Assembly (NCBI GenBank): GCA_005808665.1
Contig: SYLG01000181.1
Span: 1 to 64,000 of the forward strand
DNA length: 64,000 nt
DNA from: Planctomycetia bacterium
GTDB taxonomy: Bacteria > Planctomycetota > Planctomycetia > Gemmatales > Gemmataceae
Direction: 5' to 3'
Below, one piece after another: positions 42,718-51,237 of the stretch; within the stretch, counting starts at the first letter, position 1; each line of letters starts with the position of its first letter. Position numbers and translations under genes: made by a program. The notes below the pieces were generated by a model that was not told the DNA's origin, searched no databases, and saw only the letters and a list, made by a program, of their open reading frames with translations.

Positions 42718-44489
42718 GGCTTGGCTCCCTGACCCTTGCCCGGTGTAAGCCATTTCCCTTTGCCAAATCGAAGGACTTGCCTTGGCTTTCCCTTGGCCAG
42801 GGTAAATTGTTCTTTTTCCCCCCCGGGCCAGATTACCGAAACCTCCGCCTGATTTATCCCCAAATCCACATCTGGGGCAACGAAGACCAGTGCTTCGGAC
42901 GAGCTTTGGAAACTCCCACCCGGGGAAAGAATCCGCTCCCGGCCGTCCGGCAAAACAAGGCGAATGGGACCCGTGCATCGGTGGCCATTCTTATCATGGA
43001 ATTCCAAGGCTGTTCCATTATTTTCGGATTTGTTATACAAAACAAGGGGCCGTTGCCCTAATCGCGTAACAATTAAATCGGGCTTGCCATCGGCATTCAA
43101 ATCGGCCGAGGCCATACCCCGGTGAATACCGGGCAAATCACATAAACTACCTACTTGGGGCGAAATATCCTCAAATGGACCATTGATTTGTCCCTGAAAG
43201 AGCTGGTTTTTTTGGGAATAACCTGCCATCCATTTTTCCCCAGGTGCAGCGATCCGGGAATGATTCGGCTGGTTTTCGGCAGCCACGGACCCGTTTGCCA
43301 AAGCCAAATCCAATCGTCCATCAAGGTTAAAATCCAGAGCTACCGTCCCGAAACCAGTTCCCCGCCAGTGCGAACGGGTGACACCCAATTGGGCTCCCCG
43401 TTCGCGGAAACGCCCCCCCTCCCCTTGGACCCAAAGTCCATGGGTTTCTTCGGCGAGATGGGTCATAAAAACATCCAACCTCCCCTTGCCGAAAAAATCT
43501 CCAAGAGCAATTCCCATGCCGGCCTGGGCCCGACCCGATCCACCATAGGCTAACCCTCTTGGAAGGGCCTGTTCCGAAAAATGAAATCCACCCTGATTCA
43601 TCCATAGGTGGTTGGGTTTGCCATCATTGGCAACCAGGATATCAGGTAAATTACTACCTCCAAAGTCCGCAATAACAACTCCCAATCCGGGTCCAGGCAA
43701 ATCGGCCAATCCGGAGGAGGCTGTAATATCCAGAAAACCAGGCTCACCTCCCGGATTGGATCCCAGGTTTTTGAATACTCTGGTCATGCGACCGGGAAAG
43801 GCCGAGGGTGGACAAAATTCACCTAAACCGGAAGCCCCGGTGCAGTGCCAGGCGGGATCAAAAGCGACATAGTTGACCACCACCAAATCCGGCAACCCAT
43901 CCCCATCCAGGTCCCCGATAGCACAGGAGGTTGCCCAATCGGGGTTTTGAGAATGCGAGGGACTTGATGATAGGCGAAATTGGCCACCCCCAGCGTTCAA
44001 AAAAAGTTGAATCCCGGAATACTCCGATACGAGAACATCGGGTTTGCCATCCCGGTTGACATCGCCAATAGCAACTCCTGTACAATATCCGGAAAGGTCC
44101 AACCCATTTCCGGCAGGTGCCAATTGAAAACGGTCCGGGTTTTTTTGAAGGAATAATCGATTGGGTTGACCGGTTTGGCCCCCACAGTTTGGAAAAAACA
44201 AATCGACCCGCCCGTCACCATCCGCATCAAATGCGGCAACCCCAGACCCCAAAATCTGGGGCATGAAAAAGTCCCCGGAAAAAGGTCCGCAGTCCTGTTT
44301 TTCCAATACCCCAACCTCCTCGCCCCTTTCAGAAAACCAATCCCTGCCCCCGACGAAAGAAGCCATTGGAGAAACCTTCGAAATGCCTATCAACGAAGCC
44401 GGGGTCGACCAGGAATAATATCCGGCGATTAATAAACCTCCCATCACAAGGAGGAAAACTGCCAGAAAACCCGATTGGCGAAAGGACAT
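42714..44489 (-). CDS. ASPIC/UnbV and FG-GAP (CRTAC1-like) surface protein
   Basis: A 591-residue protein with an N-terminal signal anchor (SGFLAVFLLVMGGLLIAGYY). It carries VCBS/FG-GAP calcium motifs (FDADGDGRVDLFFPNCGG, DVNRDGKPDVLVSEY, DLDGDGLPDLVVVNY, DLNADGKPDLIVTRLG), and a C-terminal segment like ASPIC/UnbV (VSVIWPGGEKEQFTL). CRTAC1-type proteins of this layout are plentiful in planctomycetes and uncharacterised. ATG 44489 matches the signal anchor. First gene of the minus-strand operon; divergent from the LRR gene 109 bases away. Confidence 0.88.
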   Translation of the reverse strand: MSFRQSGFLAVFLLVMGGLLIAGYYSWSTPASLIGISKVSPMASFVGGRDWFSERGEEVGVLEKQDCGPFSGDFFMPQILGSGVAAFDADGDGRVDLFFPNCGGQTGQPNRLFLQKNPDRFQLAPAGNGLDLSGYCTGVAIGDVNRDGKPDVLVSEYSGIQLFLNAGGGQFRLSSSPSHSQNPDWATSCAIGDLDGDGLPDLVVVNYVAFDPAWHCTGASGLGEFCPPSAFPGRMTRVFKNLGSNPGGEPGFLDITASSGLADLPGPGLGVVIADFGGSNLPDILVANDGKPNHLWMNQGGFHFSEQALPRGLAYGGSGRAQAGMGIALGDFFGKGRLDVFMTHLAEETHGLWVQGEGGRFRERGAQLGVTRSHWRGTGFGTVALDFNLDGRLDLALANGSVAAENQPNHSRIAAPGEKWMAGYSQKNQLFQGQINGPFEDISPQVGSLCDLPGIHRGMASADLNADGKPDLIVTRLGQRPLVLYNKSENNGTALEFHDKNGHRCTGPIRLVLPDGRERILSPGGSFQSSSEALVFVAPDVDLGINQAEVSVIWPGGEKEQFTLAKGKPRQVLRFGKGKWLTPGKGQGAKP

Positions 44490-44597
44490 TGACAATTTGA
44501 TTTTTTTCGGGGAAGTAAAAATGCCTTGCTGAAATGCTAGGGAGGCCATAGCGATACTTCATTATCAAAATTCCGCCCCCGATTCGGAAAAAAACCT

Positions 44598-45389
44598 ATG
44601 ACTTCCAAGTCGTTTCCCGTCATTTTGGCTATAGTGGTAGTCGCTTTTCTCGGTGGTTCCGCTATTTTCCTTTGGAAGGAATATCAGCCAGCAATTCCCC
44701 CTGCCAAACGGGCAACCATCGACCTTTCCGATCATAAGGATATTTCCGGGGAAAAATGGGCGGAAATTGCCAGGCGAACCGATGTGGATTGGCTCGGCTT
44801 GGAACGCTCCTCTGTTACCAATGAGAACCTCGAACAATTGGGGTCCATGCCAGGATTGGCTTATCTCAACCTTGAGGGGACAAAAATCACTAATGAGGGT
44901 TTGGCAACCCTTGGACAAATGCAGGATTTGATTTGGATAAGCCTCGTTTCCACAACGATTGGTTCCGAGGGGTTAGTCATTTTCAAAGCCCTGCCCAAAC
45001 TGATTGATTTGCGACTCGACTTTACAAAAATTGACGACAAGGCCATGAAAACGCTTGCGGAATTACCCAAACTGAAAATGCTTACGATTTCCAATACCTC
45101 CATTACGGATGATGGTTTGCTGGTTTTGGCAGGTTCAACAAGCCTGAGTAAGCTCGATATCCGAAACACCAAGGTCACCAAGGAGGGATTAAAGGAGTTT
45201 TCCAAATTGGCCAAGTCTTGCCAAGTACTTTCCTCCGTGGGAGGTGGTGGCCCGCCAGGAGGAATGAAAGGGCCTCCGGGGGGACTGAAAGGGCCTCCGG
45301 GGGGAATGAAAGGCCCACCGGGGGGTGGTTTTATGGGGAAAAAAAGATCAGAAGATGGGGAAAATAAATCCCCATCGGAAGGAAAGTAA
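44598..45389 (+). CDS. Membrane-anchored leucine-rich-repeat protein with collagen-like tail
   Basis: A 263-residue protein: a membrane helix at the N-terminus (FPVILAIVVVAFLGGSAIFL), about five LRR units of the bacterial/GALA-like type (MPGLAYLNLEGTKITNEGLA, LPKLKMLTISNTSITDDGLL), then from about residue 218 three and a half GPPGGMK/GPPGGLK repeats and a charged end. Likely a periplasmic or surface binding protein. It converges on the barrel gene, with only 11 bases between stops. Confidence 0.82.
   Translation: MTSKSFPVILAIVVVAFLGGSAIFLWKEYQPAIPPAKRATIDLSDHKDISGEKWAEIARRTDVDWLGLERSSVTNENLEQLGSMPGLAYLNLEGTKITNEGLATLGQMQDLIWISLVSTTIGSEGLVIFKALPKLIDLRLDFTKIDDKAMKTLAELPKLKMLTISNTSITDDGLLVLAGSTSLSKLDIRNTKVTKEGLKEFSKLAKSCQVLSSVGGGGPPGGMKGPPGGLKGPPGGMKGPPGGGFMGKKRSEDGENKSPSEGK
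45249..45326. repeat. 21-base tandem repeat encoding GPPGG-M/L-K
   Basis: Three complete 21-base units (45249, 45270, 45291) and a 15-base partial unit. Units 2 and 3 differ by very few bases, so the array looks recently expanded. It stays in frame with the LRR gene. Confidence 0.85.
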
Positions 45390-45400
45390 CGCCATTCTGG

Positions 45401-46612
45401 CTAGAAATCGTATCGACCCTGCAGATAGATGCCAAAATTCTCCAATTTTCCGCTGGATTGACCCAGTTGGCCAAGTCGCCAATATTCGTCCCATTCCAAG
45501 CCGGCCCTGATAAAAACTTTGTCCAGCACAGCAGGGGTCCATTGAACCCCTGTTTGCAATTTCATGATCGGAACGGTGTTGGTTGATTTGCCTGAGTTTA
45601 CTGTAAAGGGATATCCTGGTACAGAATTGGAGAACGATTGGTTGATTTGACCCATTACCGTTGATATTTCCGCGCCATGCCAAAGTACCCAGCTTCGATT
45701 TCCGGTTAGGGCATACTCCCCATCATAACGAAATCTGGGCCCGCCTCCAAAAAAGTAATTGGAGGCATGCCCCACTCCCACAATTCTCCCACCAAGCATC
45801 GGGTTGGCCGTAGTGTCGTAGTAGAAAAAACCAAGCTTTACGCCAATTTCATATTTCAGGGATACTTGGGGTCCAAATTGTTTAAAGGGTGACCGATACA
45901 AAAGGTCGATTTCGTTTTGGGCAATGCGACTTTCCACGCTACTGGGCAAATTCAAAAAGGTTCCGGTGCCCGATCCCTGGGCTACCAGAAATTGATAATT
46001 AAAGGCAAACTCCCCCTGCCCACCAGGCAGGATATATCCAAAATCAAAGGTAGGAGTGGCAACCCATTCCAAAGCCACCTCCGGAAAAACAAAGTTGGCA
46101 TTGGGAACATTTTTACCCAGGGGAATGGCATTCCAGGGAAGTTGGGTCAAATTGACCTGGAGAGTTCCCTGGAAATTGGGCCGGACAATTAGGATATCCT
46201 GGGAATAATAAAACCCCTCCTTGGGTTCCAGACCTCCCGGGACCTTTTGGGGCCTTGTCCCATTGGGAAATTCGTCACCGGTAATTCCCGGCAACAGATT
46301 GGGGACAACAAGTCCACCCAAATCGGTTTTTCCAGGAGAAATGGGAAAATTGGTAGTGGGATCCGGAATGCGTTGGAAAAAATCCTCAGCCGAGGTGGGC
46401 AGGTTTCCCGTCGGAGCCCTTGGTAAAACAGGTACTCCCCCGGCGGGAACAGGGGATCCACCCGGTATCAGTGGGGGAAGTCCGGAAGGTAAGGGAGCTG
46501 AAGGTGGAGGCAATGGGATAGCCCCCTCCTGGGCATTCGCATTTTGAAAGCCAAGCCATAACCCGAAAAGGGTTGCCCAAAAGAATTCCAAAAATGGCCC
46601 ATTTTTCCTCAT
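45401..46612 (-). CDS. Probable outer-membrane beta-barrel protein (BBP7-like)
   Basis: A 403-residue protein with signal peptide (FLEFFWATLFGLWLGFQNANAQ), a proline-rich linker (residues 30-65), and then amphipathic beta strands to a C-terminal aromatic end (YLQGRYDF), as in outer-membrane barrels. Segments like FFGGGPRFRYDGEYALTGN suit the barrel family common in planctomycetes, often called BBP7; I assign that name only tentatively. The ATG at 46612 starts the signal peptide. Confidence 0.72.
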   Translation of the reverse strand: MRKNGPFLEFFWATLFGLWLGFQNANAQEGAIPLPPPSAPLPSGLPPLIPGGSPVPAGGVPVLPRAPTGNLPTSAEDFFQRIPDPTTNFPISPGKTDLGGLVVPNLLPGITGDEFPNGTRPQKVPGGLEPKEGFYYSQDILIVRPNFQGTLQVNLTQLPWNAIPLGKNVPNANFVFPEVALEWVATPTFDFGYILPGGQGEFAFNYQFLVAQGSGTGTFLNLPSSVESRIAQNEIDLLYRSPFKQFGPQVSLKYEIGVKLGFFYYDTTANPMLGGRIVGVGHASNYFFGGGPRFRYDGEYALTGNRSWVLWHGAEISTVMGQINQSFSNSVPGYPFTVNSGKSTNTVPIMKLQTGVQWTPAVLDKVFIRAGLEWDEYWRLGQLGQSSGKLENFGIYLQGRYDF

Positions 46613-46911
46613 GGACTGGCCATAATCAACCGACACATGCCAGCGCAAGGGGAAGGTTGCCTTTTTGGGGGATTAGTCCTTAACCCAAGTTACGCAGTTG
46701 GGACCATGAAAACCCGGTTTTTTTCGGGAAAAAATTAAATCAGCCTTAAAAAGTCGGGCCTACAAATCCCCTTTTGGGGTGTCTGGTTCAAGTATAAATG
46801 CGCCGGACCTTGTTCATGACCTTTTCACCTTTTCCCAATGTCCTTCACCCCTTTTATATCTTAACTCATAGTCATTTTTTCGTGGACCAGACCACCTCCG
46901 AGGAAAATACC
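46613..46911. other. Left border of a foreign-looking islet, 299 bases
   Basis: No gene. It contains the promoter region of the barrel gene and an imperfect palindrome around CCCAAGTTACGCAGTTGGG (46685-46703), similar in style to mobile-element ends. Downstream the codon usage changes. Confidence 0.35.
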
Positions 46912-47532
46912 ATGAAACCGCCAATGCTATGGCTTACTCTATGCCTCCTCCTGAGTGTTGTTGCCCCTGCTGCGAATGCGAATGAGAAGGGTGAAGTCAA
47001 AGCGATTGTGAACAAAGCGACCAAGGCGGTCGGCGGTGAGGACAACCTCCTGCGGTTGTTCCGTTGGAAGGAACATTACTATTTCGGTGAGAGCAAGACC
47101 GGGACGCTGAGGGATCCGATTCTGCAACCACCCGATCACTGATGGCAGGCAAAAACCGACATCGCAAAGAACAACCCGGATCGGCTCGATAAGACCCATC
47201 TCGTCGAGGCATGGACTCTCGTGCCGCTCACCAGGAAAGATTCCACGCTGACGCTGCTCCCTGAAATCAAGGTCGAAGACAAGCCCGCAGTTGGCATTCA
47301 ACTTGCCCGCAAGGGGAAGGCTGATCTGAGTCTGTACTTTGACAAGGAAAGCGGACTACTTGCACGCATTGACTGGCGAACCTACCATGTCACCTTCAGC
47401 GATTGGAAAGAGGTTGATGGGGTCAAATACCCATCGAAATCGTTCGTCCGCACCAAGGAAGGCAAGCTCCATTTGTGGACCGAATTCCTCGAACTGGAGA
47501 GGCTGAAGTCGCTACCAGATTGCCTGAAGTAG
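46912..47532 (+). pseudogene. Exported protein of unknown function broken by an in-frame TGA
   Basis: One reading frame runs through two open segments. The first begins MKPPMLWLTLCLLLSVVAPAA (signal peptide) and reads on through EDNLLRLFRWKEHYYFGES to LQPPDH, then TGA at 47140-47142, then WQAKTDIAKNNPDRL on to SLPDCLK. Both sides share codon usage and make one protein of about 205 residues. I do not recognise the family. A TGG to TGA change (Trp to stop) next to another TGG would explain the stop. No selenocysteine-type hairpin is obvious just after it. A sequencing error is the other simple explanation. Confidence 0.7.
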
Positions 47533-47620
47533 GGGGGCGATCGGGCGATCTTGTTATGGATGATGCCGAGAATCTGGTGGGGCTTCGGGAAAGGAAGGTC
47601 GCCGAGCGAGGGGCGTGATC

Positions 47621-47773
47621 ATGGAAAACGAGGACGGCAAACTGAAACTTGGCAAAGGGTCGGCCTTGGTCAAGACGCATATACCAGCACACAGTAGGGG
47701 CCGGGGCGAAAGGACCACGCCAGACGAGCCGCTGGCGGTGCATTACAATGCCGTCCTGGAGGTTACAGGCTGA
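47621..47773 (+). CDS. Small hypothetical protein coupled to the DUF5990 gene
   Basis: A 50-codon frame (MENEDGKLKLGKG... ending VHYNAVLEVTG) whose stop overlaps the DUF5990 start (TGATG). Codon usage matches the rest of the islet. It may be a real short protein or the remains of a longer one; no family recognised. Confidence 0.4.
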   Translation: MENEDGKLKLGKGSALVKTHIPAHSRGRGERTTPDEPLAVHYNAVLEVTG

Positions 47774-48237
47774 TGAAGGAAGAGAGCAAAACACCGAAGA
47801 GCGAGTCCGAAGTCAAGCTGCGCATCGTCTTGGTCGCTCCTCCTCCTGGTGTGGACTTCGGGGTTCAAGAGGGAAAGGGCAGCGACTACACGACCATCCA
47901 CAAGCAGCGGTCGAAGGATGCTGACCTCACCTTCGAGTTCACGATGACAATCAAAGACAACCGTGACGACGGTTTGCCGAACTTCCTCGGCCCGTTGACG
48001 CACGGGCCGACGACGGGCCGCTTCATTTACATCAACATCGGAAAATCTGCCGGACAGTTCGACTCGTGTTGGGATCGCCGCCTCAAGGTTCCCTTGGCTG
48101 GAATCACCTGGGAAATGATCGAGAAGGCTTCAACGAAGATGTTGTTGGAAGCCCGGTTGCCTGGGACGGGCAAGGACGGCGGGCCGAGTTGTGCTACGGT
48201 GAAGCCCACAGACGGCTGGAAGGTGTGCAAGCGATGA
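47773..48237 (+). CDS. DUF5990 family protein
   Basis: A 154-residue cytoplasmic protein with the family pattern LRIVLVAPPPGVDFGVQEG, DLTFEFTMTIKD, DGLPNFLGP and a C-terminal GTGKDGGPSCATVKP. The function of DUF5990 is not known. GC-rich codon choice (many GTC, CGG, ATC) differs from that of the surrounding core genes and suggests transfer from another bacterium, possibly a higher-GC planctomycete. It lies between the broken gene and a transposase remnant. Confidence 0.8.
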   Translation: MKEESKTPKSESEVKLRIVLVAPPPGVDFGVQEGKGSDYTTIHKQRSKDADLTFEFTMTIKDNRDDGLPNFLGPLTHGPTTGRFIYINIGKSAGQFDSCWDRRLKVPLAGITWEMIEKASTKMLLEARLPGTGKDGGPSCATVKPTDGWKVCKR

Positions 48238-48263
48238 AAGTGACCGCCCCAACGCCCAACCCT

Positions 48264-48500
48264 TTATGCCAACATGTAGAGAGACCAAAATCCTCTGAGA
48301 TTGAAAAACAGTTGGCAGGCCAAAGCCCCCAACAAATTGTTGAAGTTGTAGCCAATGGCCCTCATCAGAGCATTCACCTTGTCTTCTGATTTTCCCTTCA
48401 AATAATCGTCCCTGAAAAATCCTTCAAGTTCCTTGAATTTGAGTTCAATAAACGGTTTGTGATGGGGAAATATTTCCAAGGTTTGCAGGTTAACCCTTGT
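48264..48500 (-). pseudogene. Transposase remnant, IS5-like C-terminus
   Basis: On the minus strand, an open stretch encodes FIELKFKELEGFFRDDYLKG then KVNALMRAIGYNFNNLLGAL. This matches the end of IS5-type DDE transposases (a conserved glutamate, then YLKG, then INAxxxxxGYNFxxLL). No intact N-terminal part, DDE triad or terminal repeats could be found up to rlmN at 48799. It is a decayed fragment. The rest of 48500-48798 has no feature. Confidence 0.6.
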
Positions 48501-48798
48501 GAAGGCTGGCAAAAAATGCCGCCTGTAATCCAATTGGAAGCACCCGCACAGGAATCTGGGAAACCTTGGCCTCAAGGGAATTGGCTGCAATCCAGGCCGG
48601 GAAATCCGCAACCTAACCCATGGAAAATCCTGGACTTCAGCCGATCCATTCCATGGGAAAGGATTAAAGCAAATGGGCCCGAAAATCGCCTGATGAAACC
48701 TGCTCCTCATTTCAACGCTCGTTACCATTGCAACTTCAGCGTCCTTTGGGGCGAGAATATAATGTTTTACCCGGTTAAAATAACCGCACTCTCTCCCT

Positions 48799-49923
48799 TT
48801 AAACCCCCAAAGGCTTCAAAACCCCAGGCAGGGCCCGAGCCGCCTCCCTCCGAAGTTGCCCACAGGCGGCATCAATATCCGCCCCTTTCCGTTTACGAAC
48901 CGTCGCAGAAACGCCACCCTGTCGAAGGGTATCCCGAAACAAATCGATTGAATCCTCCTCGGGCCTTTGCCATGGTAAGCCTTTGACCGGATTGAAAGGG
49001 ATCAAATTGACATGACTTTGCCGACCGGAAAGGATTCGGGCCAGTTCCCTGGCATGGTGGGCTTGGTCATTGATCCCGGCAATAAGAATGTACTCATAAG
49101 TCACCTGCCTCCCGGAAATTTCCTGGTATTGCTGGGCTGCATTCAAAACCTCTTGCATCCCCACCTTTTCGTTCATGGGAACAATTTGATTGCGAAGCAA
49201 ATCGGTGGGTGCATGGAGCGAAACGGCCAAGTGATAGGGCTTTTTATGGGAAGCCAATTCGATGATTTTTTTGGGAAGCCCAACGGTGGATATCGTTATA
49301 TTCCGGGCAGAAATACCCAAGCCCGAAGCGGCATTGGCCCAATCCAAGGCCGGTAAAAGTCGCTCCAAATTGGCAAGCGGCTCACCCATCCCCATTACGA
49401 CAATATGGGAAATTCGCTCTCCTGCTTTCAACAGGGCCCGAATTTGCAGCAACTCCTCCTGGATTTCATGGGTTTCAAGATTTCGTTGCACGCCTTCCAA
49501 CCCACTTGCACAAAATACACACCCCATACCACAGCCTACCTGGGTGGAAAGGCAAACAGTTGCCCTGCCCTCCTCCCTCATCAAGACGGTTTCGATTTGC
49601 TTTTTATCAGGAAACTCCAGGAGGAGTTTTTCCGTTTCATCGGTGGCCTTGGAATGCAGCAGAATTTGGGATGAAAAGGGAACAAAGTTTTCCGCCAATT
49701 TCCTTCTCAATCCGGCCGGAATATCAGTCATCTGTAGAAAATCGGTTTCACCCTGAATCATCCAACGATGGATTTGTTTGATCCTGAGACTGGGGCGTTC
49801 CCCAAGGGCCTTGAAAAAGCTATCTTGCTCTATCTCGGTTTGGCCAAAAAAACCTTGCAAAATAGGAGGCCTTTCTCCTACTACGGGGAGGGTCGGCATT
49901 TTCGAAAGGCTGTTTTCATTCAT
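48799..49923 (-). CDS. rlmN: 23S rRNA/tRNA adenine-C2 methyltransferase RlmN
   Basis: A 374-residue radical-SAM enzyme that methylates A2503 of 23S rRNA and A37 of some tRNAs. The iron-sulphur cysteines are C131, C135 and C138 (VGCGMGCVFCASG). The first catalytic cysteine is in ATVCLSTQ and the second in AACGQLRRE near the C-terminus. VVMGMGEPLANLE is also typical. Length is normal. It is divergent from gltA. Confidence 0.96.
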   Translation of the reverse strand: MNENSLSKMPTLPVVGERPPILQGFFGQTEIEQDSFFKALGERPSLRIKQIHRWMIQGETDFLQMTDIPAGLRRKLAENFVPFSSQILLHSKATDETEKLLLEFPDKKQIETVLMREEGRATVCLSTQVGCGMGCVFCASGLEGVQRNLETHEIQEELLQIRALLKAGERISHIVVMGMGEPLANLERLLPALDWANAASGLGISARNITISTVGLPKKIIELASHKKPYHLAVSLHAPTDLLRNQIVPMNEKVGMQEVLNAAQQYQEISGRQVTYEYILIAGINDQAHHARELARILSGRQSHVNLIPFNPVKGLPWQRPEEDSIDLFRDTLRQGGVSATVRKRKGADIDAACGQLRREAARALPGVLKPLGV

Positions 49924-49982
49924 GACCCTGTTATCTTCGCCATTACCTCGGTGATTGCCAATGTCACCCGGTCTCCGGTTTC

Positions 49983-49988
49983 TATAAT
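49983..49988 (+). promoter_or_regulatory. Possible -10 element of gltA
   Basis: A perfect TATAAT, 62 bases before the gltA start in the rlmN-gltA divergent region. The best -35 (TTGCCA, 49955-49960) is 22 bases away, too far for standard spacing, so this is tentative. Confidence 0.3.
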
Positions 49989-50049
49989 TTCCTTTTGGAA
50001 GGCTCGATTCTAGGACCCGATACCCACTCGCGATGGTCAGGATTATTTA

Positions 50050-51189
50050 ATGAGCAGCCCTGAATACTACCCCGGCCTGGCGGATGTGCCTGCCGCCGAG
50101 TCCGCCATTAGTTTCATCGATGGTAAGCGTGCCAGGCTTGAATACCGTGGAATTGCCGTTGAAACGCTCGCCCACGAAAGTTTTTTTGAAGAGACGGCCT
50201 GGTTACTCCTCAAAGGAGAATTACCCAGACAAAAGGAATTGGCGGATTTTGATGTCGCCCTTAAACAGGAACGCTGCATCCATTATCGACTATTGGATGT
50301 CCTCAAATCGCTCCCTGAAAACGGCCATCCAATGGCCGCCCTTCAGGCGGGTACAGCTGCCTTGGCTATGTTTCACCCTTTGGCGGATGTCCTCCATCCC
50401 GACCAAAATTGGGAGGGGATTATCCAACTGATTGCCAAACTTCCTACCATTGTTGCCGCCTTTCATCGCATTCGCAATGGGCACGAAGCCATCGCTCCCC
50501 GGCAAGATTTAGGTCATGCGGCAAACTTTTATTACATGCTTTTTGGCAAAGAGCCTTCTGCTGCGGTAACCCGGGTTCTGGACGCCTGCCTGATCCTTCA
50601 TGCCGAACACACCATGAATGCTTCCACCTTTTCCAGCAGGGTAACCGGGTCCACCCTGGCAAATCCATTTGCGGTGATTTCATCGGCGATTGGCACCCTT
50701 TCCGGGCCCCTTCATGGTGGTGCGAATGAAGAGGTCCTGGATATGTTGCTGGAAATCGGGACTCCTGAAAAAGCAGGAACCTGGCTAGTGGAGGCGGTTG
50801 CCACCAAGAAAAAAATCATGGGTTACGGACACCGGGTTTACAAGGTAAAGGATCCCCGGGCCACAGTCCTTCAGGAACTTGCCGAAAAGGTCTTTGCCGA
50901 AACCACCCGTCCGGTTGCCTACACCATTGCAACCAACCTCGAAAAGGCCGCCATCGACATTCTTGGCCCCAAAGGGATTTTCCCGAATGTCGATTTCTTT
51001 TCAGGAATCGTATACCAAAGCTTGGGAATCCCAAAGGACCTTTTTACTCCAATTTTTGCGATTGCCCGGGTGGTAGGTTGGCTTTCCCATTGGCTTGAAC
51101 AGATTTCCCACAATCGCATCTATCGCCCCGAGCAAATTTTTGTCGGCAAAAGTGATCAACCCTACATTCCTTTGGAACAAAGAACCTAA
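50050..51189 (+). CDS. gltA: Citrate synthase
   Basis: A 379-residue enzyme of the short, dimeric type of citrate synthase, condensing acetyl-CoA with oxaloacetate. Catalytic regions are visible: HGGANEEV, MGYGHRVYK and the aspartate region at VDFFSG. Short citrate synthases and 2-methylcitrate synthases look alike, and nothing here tells them apart, though no methylcitrate-cycle gene is near. It heads a long plus-strand gene run and is followed by serS after 48 bases. Confidence 0.92.
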   Translation: MSSPEYYPGLADVPAAESAISFIDGKRARLEYRGIAVETLAHESFFEETAWLLLKGELPRQKELADFDVALKQERCIHYRLLDVLKSLPENGHPMAALQAGTAALAMFHPLADVLHPDQNWEGIIQLIAKLPTIVAAFHRIRNGHEAIAPRQDLGHAANFYYMLFGKEPSAAVTRVLDACLILHAEHTMNASTFSSRVTGSTLANPFAVISSAIGTLSGPLHGGANEEVLDMLLEIGTPEKAGTWLVEAVATKKKIMGYGHRVYKVKDPRATVLQELAEKVFAETTRPVAYTIATNLEKAAIDILGPKGIFPNVDFFSGIVYQSLGIPKDLFTPIFAIARVVGWLSHWLEQISHNRIYRPEQIFVGKSDQPYIPLEQRT

Positions 51190-51237
51190 ACAATTTCCCC
51201 AAAGGAAAACCTTAAAAATCAAGGAAGAACCTTTCCG

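Noticed and set aside
47140-47142. Selenocysteine reading of the in-frame TGA
   Set aside because: No convincing hairpin directly downstream, the flanking residues do not resemble a redox site, and no selenium genes are nearby.
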